IMG/VR virus record: IMGVR_UViG_3300017757_000178
Location: 1-22,434 of that record
Reading direction: 5' to 3' (one strand)
DNA: 22,434 nucleotides
From: a virus
A model generated the notes under the pieces. The model saw only the letters and a list, made by a program, of their open reading frames with translations, was not told the origin of the DNA and did not search any database. Shown one piece after another: positions 1 through 7,422 of the stretch. The position numbers and the translations under genes are program-made. Every line of letters begins with the position of its first letter. Positions within the stretch are counted from its first letter, which is position 1.

Positions 1-593
1 CCGTTCACGCCAGAATCGCGGGAGCCGGCGGTCAGGGCACGACGCATTTGCTTCGACATGACCAAGTATTTTTGGCCGCCAGTGGCGTCGACTGCGTCGA
101 GGGCCTCGTCCAAAGCTGCGAAGGACAGGGCGCCGGAATTGCCGGACTGGTTGGCGATGTACTGGCTGGAAGTTGCAGCGATGCGGGCTTGCAGTCCGTC
201 GAACTCGAGGCCGTTAGAACCGGCTTCGGATCCTTTCACAAAAACCTTCTCGAAATTATGGCGCATGGCGCGGACGCGAGCCTGGATGTTCCATGCACGA
301 GCTTCAGGACCTTCGAGGGTCAGGATTGCTTTGTCAACGCGCAGGTCGCCACCGTAGAGGTGAAGAGCCTCGCTTTGCATCGAGATCTCACCGTATGATT
401 CAGTTAGCGTGCCATTTACGTGGCGGAAACCAACATCGGGGAGAGACTCTTCGCGGCGAAAGCGGATACTGTTTCCTTCAATTTGACGGAAGGGCAGCAC
501 CGATAGCAAATCGCCCGCTGATAATTCACTGATAATCGCCAGCGCTTCGCCTGATGTAGCGAACTGGCCTTGTTGTAGCAGAGTTAAAGACAT
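1..593 (-). CDS. Major capsid protein, N-terminal 197 residues (runs off left edge)
   Basis: This is the probable major capsid protein with HK97-type fold, the shell subunit of the head. The frame is open from an ATG at 593 to the window edge, with no stop. It begins MSLTLLQQGQFATSGEALAI and continues with a pattern typical of siphovirus capsid proteins: an ALHLYGGDLRVDKAI segment, a helix rich in Gln and Arg, a VFVKGSEAG...GLEFDGLQARI segment, then a LSFAALDEALDAVDATGG helix and a KYLVMSKQMRRAL strand. The gene directly upstream looks like a scaffold, which is the classical neighbour. No clear ribosome binding site precedes the ATG, and a 216-nt leader separates the genes. The C-terminal part is outside the window. 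The family assignment is by remembered pattern, not by search. Confidence 0.8.
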   Translation of the reverse strand, partial: MSLTLLQQGQFATSGEALAIISELSAGDLLSVLPFRQIEGNSIRFRREESLPDVGFRHVNGTLTESYGEISMQSEALHLYGGDLRVDKAILTLEGPEARAWNIQARVRAMRHNFEKVFVKGSEAGSNGLEFDGLQARIAATSSQYIANQSGNSGALSFAALDEALDAVDATGGQKYLVMSKQMRRALTAGSRDSGVN

Positions 594-809
594 TTTTCTG
601 AGGTGTCAGAGTGACGTTGAGTTGGTGATCTGGGAAGTTCGGAACAGAGGCGTCACACCTCAAGGGGTCCGTTCTGCCCAGGCCACCGATTCGGCGTCGC
701 ACCGAATCAGAACCGTGGGCATCTTCCATCTCGTGATTAGGGTTCCGAGAGAGTGCCGAAGTTGACGCAAGTGGCCCACGTCAACTCCCGAACTCACTGG
801 TTTTTGGGC
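594..809 (-). other. Structured 216-nt leader of the capsid gene
   Basis: This is the longest non-coding stretch between minus-strand genes apart from the HNH insertion. It contains an 8-bp perfect stem (760-767 with 779-786, loop 11 nt) that can be extended imperfectly to about 751-795, a 7-bp perfect stem (688-694 with 702-708), and an outer 6-bp pairing (671-676 with 708-713). A copy of the recurring CGGAACCCTA element lies at 738-747. The ATG-started frame at 729 to 526 overlaps the capsid gene in another frame and has no recognisable product. The stretch may hold the promoter or translational control of the most abundant virion protein; that is inference. Confidence 0.5.
738..747 (-). 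promoter_or_regulatory. Recurring CGGAACCCTA element, capsid leader
   Basis: Reads CGGAACCCTA on the minus strand. It lies 154 nt before the capsid start, so this copy does not show the usual spacing of about 30 nt. It follows the hairpin at 760-786. Confidence 0.4.
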
Positions 810-1547
810 TTAGCCCTTCTTGTTGCCGAACGAACGGGCGAAGATTTCGCTAGTGCTTAGACCTTTGAAATCACCCATAGTTCCTGTGTCGCGACGCTGT
901 GAGGGGTGATTGGTTGCCCCGGTGCCGTAGCCCTGTTCGGGCTCAAAGCAGAAGCCGAGAAAGTCATCGCTTTTCCACTGGCTAACCCACTCTTTTGGGT
1001 CGATGCGCTTGCCTGACTCATCGTCGAGCAAGGGGTCGCCGTTGGGGTCGACGACCGTAAATGAGCCGTTGTCTTCTAGGCGTAGGCTTTTGCCGACAGC
1101 GTCGAACGCTGTATCTAGGAATCGGCCGCCCTTACCGCCTGCGGCAGAGAACAAACCCTCAAAAGCCCTGTGCCGATTCATGTGGCTGATCTGGCCTTCG
1201 AGCTTGCGCTCACGGACAGCCGCCTCCTGTCGCATTGATTCGAACGCCTTTTGGCGATCAAGCTCACGGGCCTCGAATGTTGCCTCAGCTTCCGCACGTC
1301 GTGCGGACTCCTCTTGCAGTCGGTCGTATGTCGCCTTATCAATACCCTCGAGACTCTGCAGCTTTGACGCTGACTCTTTAAGAGCCTTCTCTTGCGCTTT
1401 ACGAGCGTCGCGCTCGGTGTGCAGTGCCTTTAAAAGCTTCGAGACTTCTTCTTTGCTGTAGCTGTCTTGCTCAGTGGAGGGGGATGCGTCGACCGGTTCG
1501 GCGGTTTCAACGGCGTTGACGTCGAGATTGAGGTTCTCTTCGGACAT
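810..1547 (-). CDS. Capsid scaffolding protein
   Basis: This is a probable internal scaffold that directs capsid assembly and then leaves the prohead. The protein is about 245 residues. It has an acidic N-terminus (MSEENLNLDVNAVETAEPVD), then a long heptad-like coiled coil rich in Glu, Lys, Arg, Ala and Gln (about residues 30-130), and a C-terminal part ending SFGNKKG. An acidic head plus coiled coil, directly before a capsid gene, is the usual scaffold signature. The start is uncertain: ATG at 1547 gives the natural-looking MSEEN terminus, but an in-frame GTG at 1565 lies 31 nt from the recurring element, matching the spacing seen at other genes. That GTG sits in a small GGGG/CCCC hairpin (1557-1568). 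The stop codon lies inside the palindrome GGGCTAAGCCC (806-816). No protease gene is visible nearby. Confidence 0.75.
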   Translation of the reverse strand: MSEENLNLDVNAVETAEPVDASPSTEQDSYSKEEVSKLLKALHTERDARKAQEKALKESASKLQSLEGIDKATYDRLQEESARRAEAEATFEARELDRQKAFESMRQEAAVRERKLEGQISHMNRHRAFEGLFSAAGGKGGRFLDTAFDAVGKSLRLEDNGSFTVVDPNGDPLLDDESGKRIDPKEWVSQWKSDDFLGFCFEPEQGYGTGATNHPSQRRDTGTMGDFKGLSTSEIFARSFGNKKG

Positions 1548-1586
1548 GGTGCAGACGGGGATCACCCCCGGCAGAAAGTTGCCCCC

Positions 1587-1596
1587 TATGGTTCCG
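1587..1596 (-). promoter_or_regulatory. Recurring CGGAACCATA element before scaffold gene
   Basis: Reads CGGAACCATA followed by GGGGGC on the minus strand. It is 31 nt from the GTG at 1565 and 49 nt from the ATG at 1547, so its spacing bears on which scaffold start is used. Confidence 0.5.
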
Positions 1597-1619
1597 GGTT
1601 GTTACGATTCGAACCCCAA

Positions 1620-2036
1620 TCAATTACACGAGCCGGCTAGGTCGAATGAGTGAACGAGGTTGGTTATGACCTGACCTTCGTACTCTTCGCCGATGCTGTA
1701 GGGAACCGCTCCCGCTGCGATAAAACCAGTTCCATCGAAGATCTCGATCTGATCGTCAATCACTCGGGACCCGCCGCCAGCAATGCCACCAGCAATAGAT
1801 GGATAGAACGTCGTCACGGTTTGACTGCCCAGCCTGCTTGTCATGTATGTCGTCAGCGTCCCACCTATGCCGTTGGGGCAGGGCGTATCAATGGGGAAGC
1901 AGTCGCAGACCTCAGCGACAAACTGATGGCCTGCAGGGCAGGGGGCCTTGGCGTTGTAGGCCAAACCCTGATTAGGTCCCGTCAGACAGCGAGCCTTGAG
2001 GGTGCATTGATCCATCGGCGCGGGATTGATAGCCAT
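1620..2036 (-). CDS. Small Cys-containing protein of unknown function
   Basis: Unrecognised 138-residue protein. Its N-terminal half holds six of seven cysteines (in DQC, ARC, APC, VCDC and TPC contexts, residues about 11-53), suggesting a small disulfide-bonded or metal-binding module. The C-terminal half is rich in Gly, Ile and Thr and looks beta-structured, ending AGSCN. No signal peptide or membrane segment is seen. It starts at an ATG only three bases after the TGA of the zinc-ribbon gene, so the two are probably translated together. Position between the fibre genes and the scaffold suggests a virion or head-decoration role, but nothing in the sequence proves it. Confidence 0.6.
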   Translation of the reverse strand: MAINPAPMDQCTLKARCLTGPNQGLAYNAKAPCPAGHQFVAEVCDCFPIDTPCPNGIGGTLTTYMTSRLGSQTVTTFYPSIAGGIAGGGSRVIDDQIEIFDGTGFIAAGAVPYSIGEEYEGQVITNLVHSFDLAGSCN

Positions 2037-2039
2037 TGA

Positions 2040-2408
2040 TCAGCGCTCCCATTTTTTGAGAGGGCAGAGCATGTCTGGATCGCCGGCGATGTAGGTCTTC
2101 GCTTCCATAAAGCAGCCACACTCGGAGCATCGCTTGTCGTTCTTTCGAAAAGCAGGACACGCCTTGCAGACGTCATACCGCTCATCCCTCACTGCCTGGC
2201 TCACCTTGCCGTTGCGTAGGCCCTGAAGGGCGACCTTCCCTAAACCCTTGGCCAGTCCTGCGACTGAGACCTTGATGTCTGGATCTGGCTTGTGCTCTTT
2301 GGCCCCCTTCATTTTGGGGCCGGCGACATTCCGCTCTTTTGGCCATGCAGAAACGGGGCCAGTAGGCAACACCCCACCGCTTCTCAGGTCCTCGACGGAG
2401 TTGATCAT
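2040..2408 (-). CDS. Zinc-ribbon-like small phage protein
   Basis: A 122-residue protein with a poorly conserved-looking basic N-terminal half and a C-terminal cysteine cluster. The pattern is CKACPAF, then CSECGCFMEAKT, then a final CPLKKWER, with Cys pairs spaced to bind one or two metal ions. Small phage proteins ending in a CxxCGCxM...CP(L/I)xKW motif are widespread in cyanophages and other phages and are of unknown function; this one fits that family well. The middle has an amphipathic VSVAGLAKGLGKVALQGLRNG helix. The gene is followed after three bases by the small Cys protein, and its start lies 33 nt from a copy of the recurring element. Confidence 0.7.
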   Translation of the reverse strand: MINSVEDLRSGGVLPTGPVSAWPKERNVAGPKMKGAKEHKPDPDIKVSVAGLAKGLGKVALQGLRNGKVSQAVRDERYDVCKACPAFRKNDKRCSECGCFMEAKTYIAGDPDMLCPLKKWER

Positions 2409-2431
2409 GAAGCCGGCTTGATCTGTCGGCC

Positions 2432-2441
2432 TATGGTTCCG
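2432..2441 (-). promoter_or_regulatory. Recurring CGGAACCATA element before zinc-ribbon gene
   Basis: Reads CGGAACCATA followed by GGCC on the minus strand. It begins just after the TGA of the 388-residue fibre gene and lies 33 nt before the ATG at 2408. Confidence 0.55.
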
Positions 2442-2442
2442 A

Positions 2443-3609
2443 TCAGAGCGCCGCGATCCTCGACTGAAAGTCTGAGAAGTCCGAAGCCGCTGCCGTCTCT
2501 GCTTTTAAGCTGGCCAGGCTGATGAATTGGCTGGGAACCCACTTCGATGCTGCTGCGTCGTAGACGATCGCGTCACCATTAGCTACGCCCGTAGTGTCGA
2601 CATCGAGTAGTTCATTCAGCTCACTCAGATATGCACCGCGTCCCTCGATGGGTACGACGTCAACGGTGACAGTGATTGCGGTTGCAATTGTCTCCAGGTT
2701 CGTCACGCTCACGTAGAGCTCGCCGGCTGCGCCTGGCTCAGAGTTTTGATAGAGAATTGCTGGCGTGACCTCTAACGTCTCAGCGCCTGCGGTGACCACC
2801 TCCATCAACACGCCGGAGCTAGCCAAGGGAGTCGAACCCTGCTGCCTTGACGAGTCGGCTGTTCTCGCTGCTGTCGTGCTGTAAAAAATTACGCGGGCCG
2901 CTGCTGAGGTCGAGATCTTTGTGAACTGGCCAGATCGTGCGGTCTGGCTGAGAGTTAAGAACTCGGAGGCGTTAGTGGTTAGCGCAGCAGTTTCGACGCT
3001 GAGGCCTTTGATGCGAGCTGTCCCCTCTGCTTCATATAGGGAGCGCCCTTCGATGGGAACCACGGTGGCCGTGACAGTGACGGCTTGAGTTGTCGCGTCC
3101 TGGTTGACGACCTTCGCGTAGACCTCGGCGCCTTCGTTGACGTCGTCGTTGAAGTAGAGAACAGACGGCGTGATCAGAACGGCCTCAGCCTGATCGGTGA
3201 ACACCTCCATCAGTACGCCGACGCCCTGCGCGGGATTCTCGTTCGACGTCCTGACAGCGTCAGCAGTACGAGCAGCCTTGCTTGAGTAGAAGACTATCCA
3301 CGAAGCACAGCTAGCTTCGACCTTCAGGAACTGGCCAGCCCTGCCCGTCTGAGCAAAGGTGGCATCCTCAGAGGCGTACTGGGCTAATGCCGCTGTAGTG
3401 ACCTGCGGGGCGCTCGTCCTGACTGATCCGTCACCCGATCCACCGCCTGACCCAGAAATCTCCTTGATGCTGCCGTCGGTGTGCTTGACGAACAGCTTGC
3501 CGTCGGCGGTGTTAACTGAAATCTCGGAGACTTCGAGGTCTGAGGCCGTGGGGACTTCACCTGATACGGAGCTCTTTTTTGGTTTGATCCGTGCGATGAA
3601 GTCCGCCAT
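2443..3609 (-). CDS. Tail fibre / receptor-binding protein with duplicated domain
   Basis: A 388-residue virion adhesin candidate. Residues 1-52 (MADFIARIKPKK, then DLEVSEISVNTADGKLFVKHTD) match the attachment-type N-terminus seen in many cyanophage fibres. A Gly/Ser linker (53-62) follows. Two tandem copies of an approximately 120-residue domain occupy about 72-192 and 207-327. Both carry an I-x-FYS-x-x-AARTAD motif, a GVLMEV strand, a TPxxLY motif and end in VVPIEGR. After these come one fibre repeat (LLDVDTTGVANGDAIVYDAAASKWVP, broken here only by description) at about 334-360 and a short C-terminal helix. The same domain occurs once at the C-terminus of the upstream fibre, so the two genes probably encode parts of one fibre or alternative tips. 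Receptor binding is inferred. Confidence 0.75.
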   Translation of the reverse strand: MADFIARIKPKKSSVSGEVPTASDLEVSEISVNTADGKLFVKHTDGSIKEISGSGGGSGDGSVRTSAPQVTTAALAQYASEDATFAQTGRAGQFLKVEASCASWIVFYSSKAARTADAVRTSNENPAQGVGVLMEVFTDQAEAVLITPSVLYFNDDVNEGAEVYAKVVNQDATTQAVTVTATVVPIEGRSLYEAEGTARIKGLSVETAALTTNASEFLTLSQTARSGQFTKISTSAAARVIFYSTTAARTADSSRQQGSTPLASSGVLMEVVTAGAETLEVTPAILYQNSEPGAAGELYVSVTNLETIATAITVTVDVVPIEGRGAYLSELNELLDVDTTGVANGDAIVYDAAASKWVPSQFISLASLKAETAAASDFSDFQSRIAAL

Positions 3610-3610
3610 A

Positions 3611-3629
3611 AGCCCGTCAATCTCGGGCT
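3611..3629 (-). other. Small hairpin before the 388-residue fibre gene
   Basis: Six-base arms AGCCCG and CGGGCT with a 7-nt loop lie between the recurring element (3629-3638) and the ATG at 3609. It has no U tract, so it is not a typical terminator; it may affect translation. Confidence 0.4.
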
Positions 3630-3638
3630 AGGGTTCCG
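3629..3638 (-). promoter_or_regulatory. Recurring CGGAACCCTA element before 388-residue fibre gene
   Basis: Reads CGGAACCCTA followed by GCCCG on the minus strand. It starts one base after the TGA of the 1248-residue gene and lies 29 nt before the ATG at 3609. Confidence 0.55.
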
Positions 3639-3639
3639 G

Positions 3640-6600
3640 TCAGCCGCTGCCGAAAGTGCCTCCAGAGACTGCGGTGTAACCGCTGATCGCGAACGCCCTG
3701 ACGGTTACCGAGACGTTATTGAGCGCGGCCGCTGTCGATGGGTTGCGAACGACTGCATAGATCGACTCGGAGACAAGACCCTCTGAATTGAAGTAATTGG
3801 TCGACGGCGTCGTCAGCACTGTTGTCGATGCGGGGATAACGAACTCCGCAAGGACTCCCGACCCTTGTGCAGGATCTTCCTCGAGGCTTCTTGCGGCGTC
3901 CGCGGCCCTTGTCGCTACTGATGAATAGATGGTCACCCATGCCTCTGCGTCTGCCTGAATGTCGATCAACGTTCCAGAGGTGCCCAGGTCGACGAACGTC
4001 ATGAAACCACTCGCATCAGATGACTGTGTCTCAGTTACGGACTGGCTAATAGCTGATCCGGTAGCGCCGCCAGAATTGAGGACAGACCCAGGGACCCACT
4101 CCGTGCCGCTCCAGACGAGCGCTTGACCTGCTGTCGGTGTAGTTGACGAGACGTTGCCGAGCTCTTCGATGTTCGACGAGGCCAGGTCGACGCCAGCATC
4201 GAGGACATAGATGACCCCCTGCATTGACGGGTGAGCCGTGCATCGGTAGCCAAGGGTTGAGGGTGCATCCATCGGCACCGTCCAGTTCAATTCGCCCAGG
4301 GCCAACGGCTGACTCTCCACAGCTCCGGCGGTGTACTGGGTAACACCATCGGCCTCGACTAATTCGAACGGATGGTTAGAGATGGTTTTATTGAACGTGT
4401 ATTTCTGACCGCGCACCACGTAAAGGGCCGGGTTGCTTGTCGTAGTCGAAAAGCCTGAGCCGGTAAACCCGTAAGCAATGACCCCAACGTTTGTTACGTC
4501 CCAAACAATCGCAGGGGATGCTTCATCAACTCCGGGCTCGATCCAGGAGAGGACCCCTGATCCGTTAGTGGTGAGCACCTCACCTGTTGCCCCGTCGTCA
4601 ACGGGGAGCGTATAAAGAACGGTCGCGTTGTAGTTCGCGGGTGAGGTGAACCCAATGACTCCAGTGCCTGCCGTGTCCTCGAGGACAATCGCCTGCAGTC
4701 CAGTGGCAGTGAACGCCCCGTTTGAGAAGGTGACATCAGCCAGGTCGTCGAGCGAGACCGCAATGTCATTCGGCACCCAGGCGCTGCCGTTCCATAGCAA
4801 TGCCTGACCTGTCCCCGGTGTGCCTCCATAAGAGACGTCCGAGATGTCATTCAAAACTGACGTGCTCAGGTCTGTGACGCTGGCTCCAGGAACCCAAATC
4901 GAGGCCGCTGAGTTGTAAATTAACGCGCTGCCGTCGACTGGTAACTGAGTGCTCAGATCGACGTCGCTCAGTTGGCCCAGATCATTGTTCGAGGCGCGAG
5001 CAATCCAAGACAACTCACCAGATCCATTGGTGGCTAGTACGTCGCCAACGTCGCCATCTTCCTGAGGCAGGTAGTAAGTCTGATCCTCGAGGACCGTGGC
5101 CGGCATTTTCAATGAAATGAAGTTGCCGCTCGCAGGACTAGCGAACGAATCGCCGGTCTCGAAACGAAGTTCAGGCCTGTTAGTAATTACATCAGGCTTG
5201 CCGCGTAGACGGAAGAAGTTGACATCAGAGCGGAGGTCAACACCACCGCCACGGCTAACAAAGATCTCTGATCCTGTGTCGTCAGAATCACGAATAGCCG
5301 AAAGGCCAAGACCTAATCGGTCGTGGTCGTACATCACTTGGTAGGTGATATTAGAAGCAAGGAGGGGATCATCAAAGATCAAACTCCCCATATCCTCAAT
5401 CGTTATTATTGCCGGCGCAACGACATTCGCCTGAGTTCTTGTAACGTCCGCAAGATCGCCAATTGAGTTGCTAGTGATATTTGCCGGTGGGCCGAATTCG
5501 TTCCGCCACTCGCCGGACCTGTAGACCAGGACATGGGATTCGACGGGGCTGGTTATATTTACATCGCCGAAAGAGTTGACAGAGAACGTTGCCAGATTGG
5601 ACGCCGAAAGATAACCAACGTCATTGGTGAAACTGTTTAGAGTTAGATCGTTGTTTAGATCGCTGAGGTTTGAAGGTGCTTCGAAGACCTCCGTGTAATC
5701 CAGAGTGCGCGGCTCCCACTTAGCGTCGATCGCATTCCATGCCAACCAGGTATAAGTGTTTAGAACGCTTTGACTTACGTCGGCGAACGTTTTGACATTG
5801 AGAAGTTCGTCGAGATTGTTTCCGGTGATGTTTGCCGGTGGCTGAGCAATGTTTTCGAACTGACTATTAGCGTCGTTCCATGCGAGGACGTCGCCCTGTT
5901 GAATCGAGGTAACAACAACATCGGCCAGGTCAACGACGTTGTAGAGACTTAAATCCAGGTCTTGTGTCAGGTCGCTCAGAGCTGCAGGGGCATTACTCAG
6001 ATCGGCGTAATCGAGGCGCTCTGATTTCCAGCCGGTCAAACCGTCGTGGCGGATCACATATCCCGTGCCCGTAAGGGTCGTATCGACGTCGGTGTTTTCG
6101 ATCAGGATCGGGCTGTTGATCCAATTAGAGGTCGCGACATCCCACGTAATCGTTTCGCCTTGAGTCAGCGAGGCGACTGCCGCGATGGTGACGTCTCCAA
6201 TATCTCCAAGGTTGTTGCCAGTGAGGCTGAATGCTGGAGCTGGTGAGTTCTCCCAGGCGCCCTCCGTGGCGTTATAGACAAGCGTTTCGCCATTACCTGG
6301 GATTGCGTCGATGCCCGTGTCGAGGAGTGTCCGCAGCGTGTCTAGGGGTTGCTGTACTGGGTCGTCGTTTGGAGCAGAGGTGGGGACTGTAAACTGACGC
6401 AATCCCCGAAAAATGGCGTTGCCGGCATACAACGTGACACCATCAAGCCTGCCGTTGAATCCGAAAAACTCTGATCCAGGAAATACGTCGTTGTCATTGA
6501 TCTGAAGAGCTCCACCGAACTCGAGACCCGAGGGCATCAAGATCCCTGAAGTTCCTGAGTCGCCGTAATTGACGGGGCTGTCGAGGATGTTTCTTTCTTT

Positions 6601-7386
6601 CAGTTCGCCGTCAATGAAACAGGAGTAAACCCCGCTGCCCTCGTGCATGAAGGTGATGTAGTGCCAGTTGTTGTCACAGACACCAGTCGCAGCAGAAGTG
6701 ACGATCTCGCCTGTGGAGGGGATCTGAGGGATGGTGCTTTCTGTCGCGCCGTACATGCCACCCAGGCCAAACACGATCGCGCCCTTAGCCAGGTCCGCCG
6801 TGCGACTTGTGTCCGTGCCGATCCCGCCCGTGTCAGTCGTGCCACCATCAATCGTGACAGTGAAAGCTCCAGGTCCATGGACATAGTCTCTCGCCGAAAC
6901 AACTAGCAGGCTGTTTGGGGCGGGGTCGAAGTGGCTGTAAAAGTCAAAAGTAAAATCGCTTTTAAACCAGAAGTTAAATGTCCAAGTTTCGCTCCCTAGG
7001 ACAGGCACATTCTCGGCCTGGATTCTCAGGGGATTGATTCGTGGGGAAGTGCTGCCGGCAATGTGTTTATAACAGTTGCCAAACTTGCCGCTGGTGTCGA
7101 AAGAATATCCGCCGACAACATATTCATACGGCGTATCGGTGCCATCTTCCTCAAAATTCAGCTTGATCGATGGAGTGGTCGCTCCAACATTTGCCGAAAC
7201 GCCTACAACTACTGGAGTATTATTAGCATCAAGAGTGAGTAGTTGAGCGCTGCCAATAGATCTTTGAACTACAAGTTCACCGCCGATGATTGGGTCTGAA
7301 CCGATCACGGGATCGACAGCAGTTCTTACCGAACCGGCAGGATCTGTGCTGTTTTTCTGGACAATACGATCAGGAAAAACAGCCAC
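3640..7386 (-). CDS. Large modular tail fibre with LamG-like and cupredoxin-like domains
   Basis: A 1248-residue adhesin candidate started by GTG. The N-terminus (residues 1-65, with an IIGGELVVQRSIGSAQLLTLD stretch) looks like a fibre attachment region. Residues about 73-335 form a LamG/concanavalin-like beta sandwich (WTFNFWFKSD, NNWHYITFMHEG, CFIDGELKE, FNGRLDGVTLYAG), often sugar-binding. About 340-950 hold repeats of the form LGDIxDVx...GxxLxWNxxxxxWxP, the usual shaft repeats. About 958-1064 is cupredoxin-like, with His1005, Cys1049, His1052 and Met1055 in type-1 copper ligand positions. About 1121-1236 is one copy of the domain duplicated in the next gene. Host-surface binding is the likely role; metal binding has not been shown. 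The recurring element lies 32 nt before the GTG. Confidence 0.8.
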   Translation of the reverse strand: MAVFPDRIVQKNSTDPAGSVRTAVDPVIGSDPIIGGELVVQRSIGSAQLLTLDANNTPVVVGVSANVGATTPSIKLNFEEDGTDTPYEYVVGGYSFDTSGKFGNCYKHIAGSTSPRINPLRIQAENVPVLGSETWTFNFWFKSDFTFDFYSHFDPAPNSLLVVSARDYVHGPGAFTVTIDGGTTDTGGIGTDTSRTADLAKGAIVFGLGGMYGATESTIPQIPSTGEIVTSAATGVCDNNWHYITFMHEGSGVYSCFIDGELKERNILDSPVNYGDSGTSGILMPSGLEFGGALQINDNDVFPGSEFFGFNGRLDGVTLYAGNAIFRGLRQFTVPTSAPNDDPVQQPLDTLRTLLDTGIDAIPGNGETLVYNATEGAWENSPAPAFSLTGNNLGDIGDVTIAAVASLTQGETITWDVATSNWINSPILIENTDVDTTLTGTGYVIRHDGLTGWKSERLDYADLSNAPAALSDLTQDLDLSLYNVVDLADVVVTSIQQGDVLAWNDANSQFENIAQPPANITGNNLDELLNVKTFADVSQSVLNTYTWLAWNAIDAKWEPRTLDYTEVFEAPSNLSDLNNDLTLNSFTNDVGYLSASNLATFSVNSFGDVNITSPVESHVLVYRSGEWRNEFGPPANITSNSIGDLADVTRTQANVVAPAIITIEDMGSLIFDDPLLASNITYQVMYDHDRLGLGLSAIRDSDDTGSEIFVSRGGGVDLRSDVNFFRLRGKPDVITNRPELRFETGDSFASPASGNFISLKMPATVLEDQTYYLPQEDGDVGDVLATNGSGELSWIARASNNDLGQLSDVDLSTQLPVDGSALIYNSAASIWVPGASVTDLSTSVLNDISDVSYGGTPGTGQALLWNGSAWVPNDIAVSLDDLADVTFSNGAFTATGLQAIVLEDTAGTGVIGFTSPANYNATVLYTLPVDDGATGEVLTTNGSGVLSWIEPGVDEASPAIVWDVTNVGVIAYGFTGSGFSTTTSNPALYVVRGQKYTFNKTISNHPFELVEADGVTQYTAGAVESQPLALGELNWTVPMDAPSTLGYRCTAHPSMQGVIYVLDAGVDLASSNIEELGNVSSTTPTAGQALVWSGTEWVPGSVLNSGGATGSAISQSVTETQSSDASGFMTFVDLGTSGTLIDIQADAEAWVTIYSSVATRAADAARSLEEDPAQGSGVLAEFVIPASTTVLTTPSTNYFNSEGLVSESIYAVVRNPSTAAALNNVSVTVRAFAISGYTAVSGGTFGSG

Positions 7387-7408
7387 AGAAACTATTCACA
7401 AGCTGCCT

Positions 7409-7418
7409 TATCTTTCCG
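7409..7418 (-). promoter_or_regulatory. Degenerate recurring element before 1248-residue fibre gene
   Basis: Reads CGGAAAGATA followed by AGGC on the minus strand, 32 nt before the GTG at 7386. It matches the core CGGAA and the TA-GG tail but not the central CCC. It lies at the end of the preceding gene's 36-nt downstream gap. Confidence 0.35.
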
Positions 7419-7422
7419 ATCT

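Noticed and set aside
526-729. 67-codon minus-strand frame in the capsid leader
   Set aside because: It overlaps the capsid start in another frame, shows no domain, and the capsid frame there is clearly coding.
801-816. TTTTT plus GGGCTTAGCCC palindrome at the scaffold stop, looking like a terminator
   Set aside because: For minus-strand transcription the run after the hairpin is A, not T, so it is not an intrinsic terminator in the direction of the operon.
1598-1618. tRNA-like GGTTCGAATC on the minus strand, resembling a T-arm
   Set aside because: The flanks do not form a 5-bp T-stem, and no acceptor, D or anticodon arm is found nearby.
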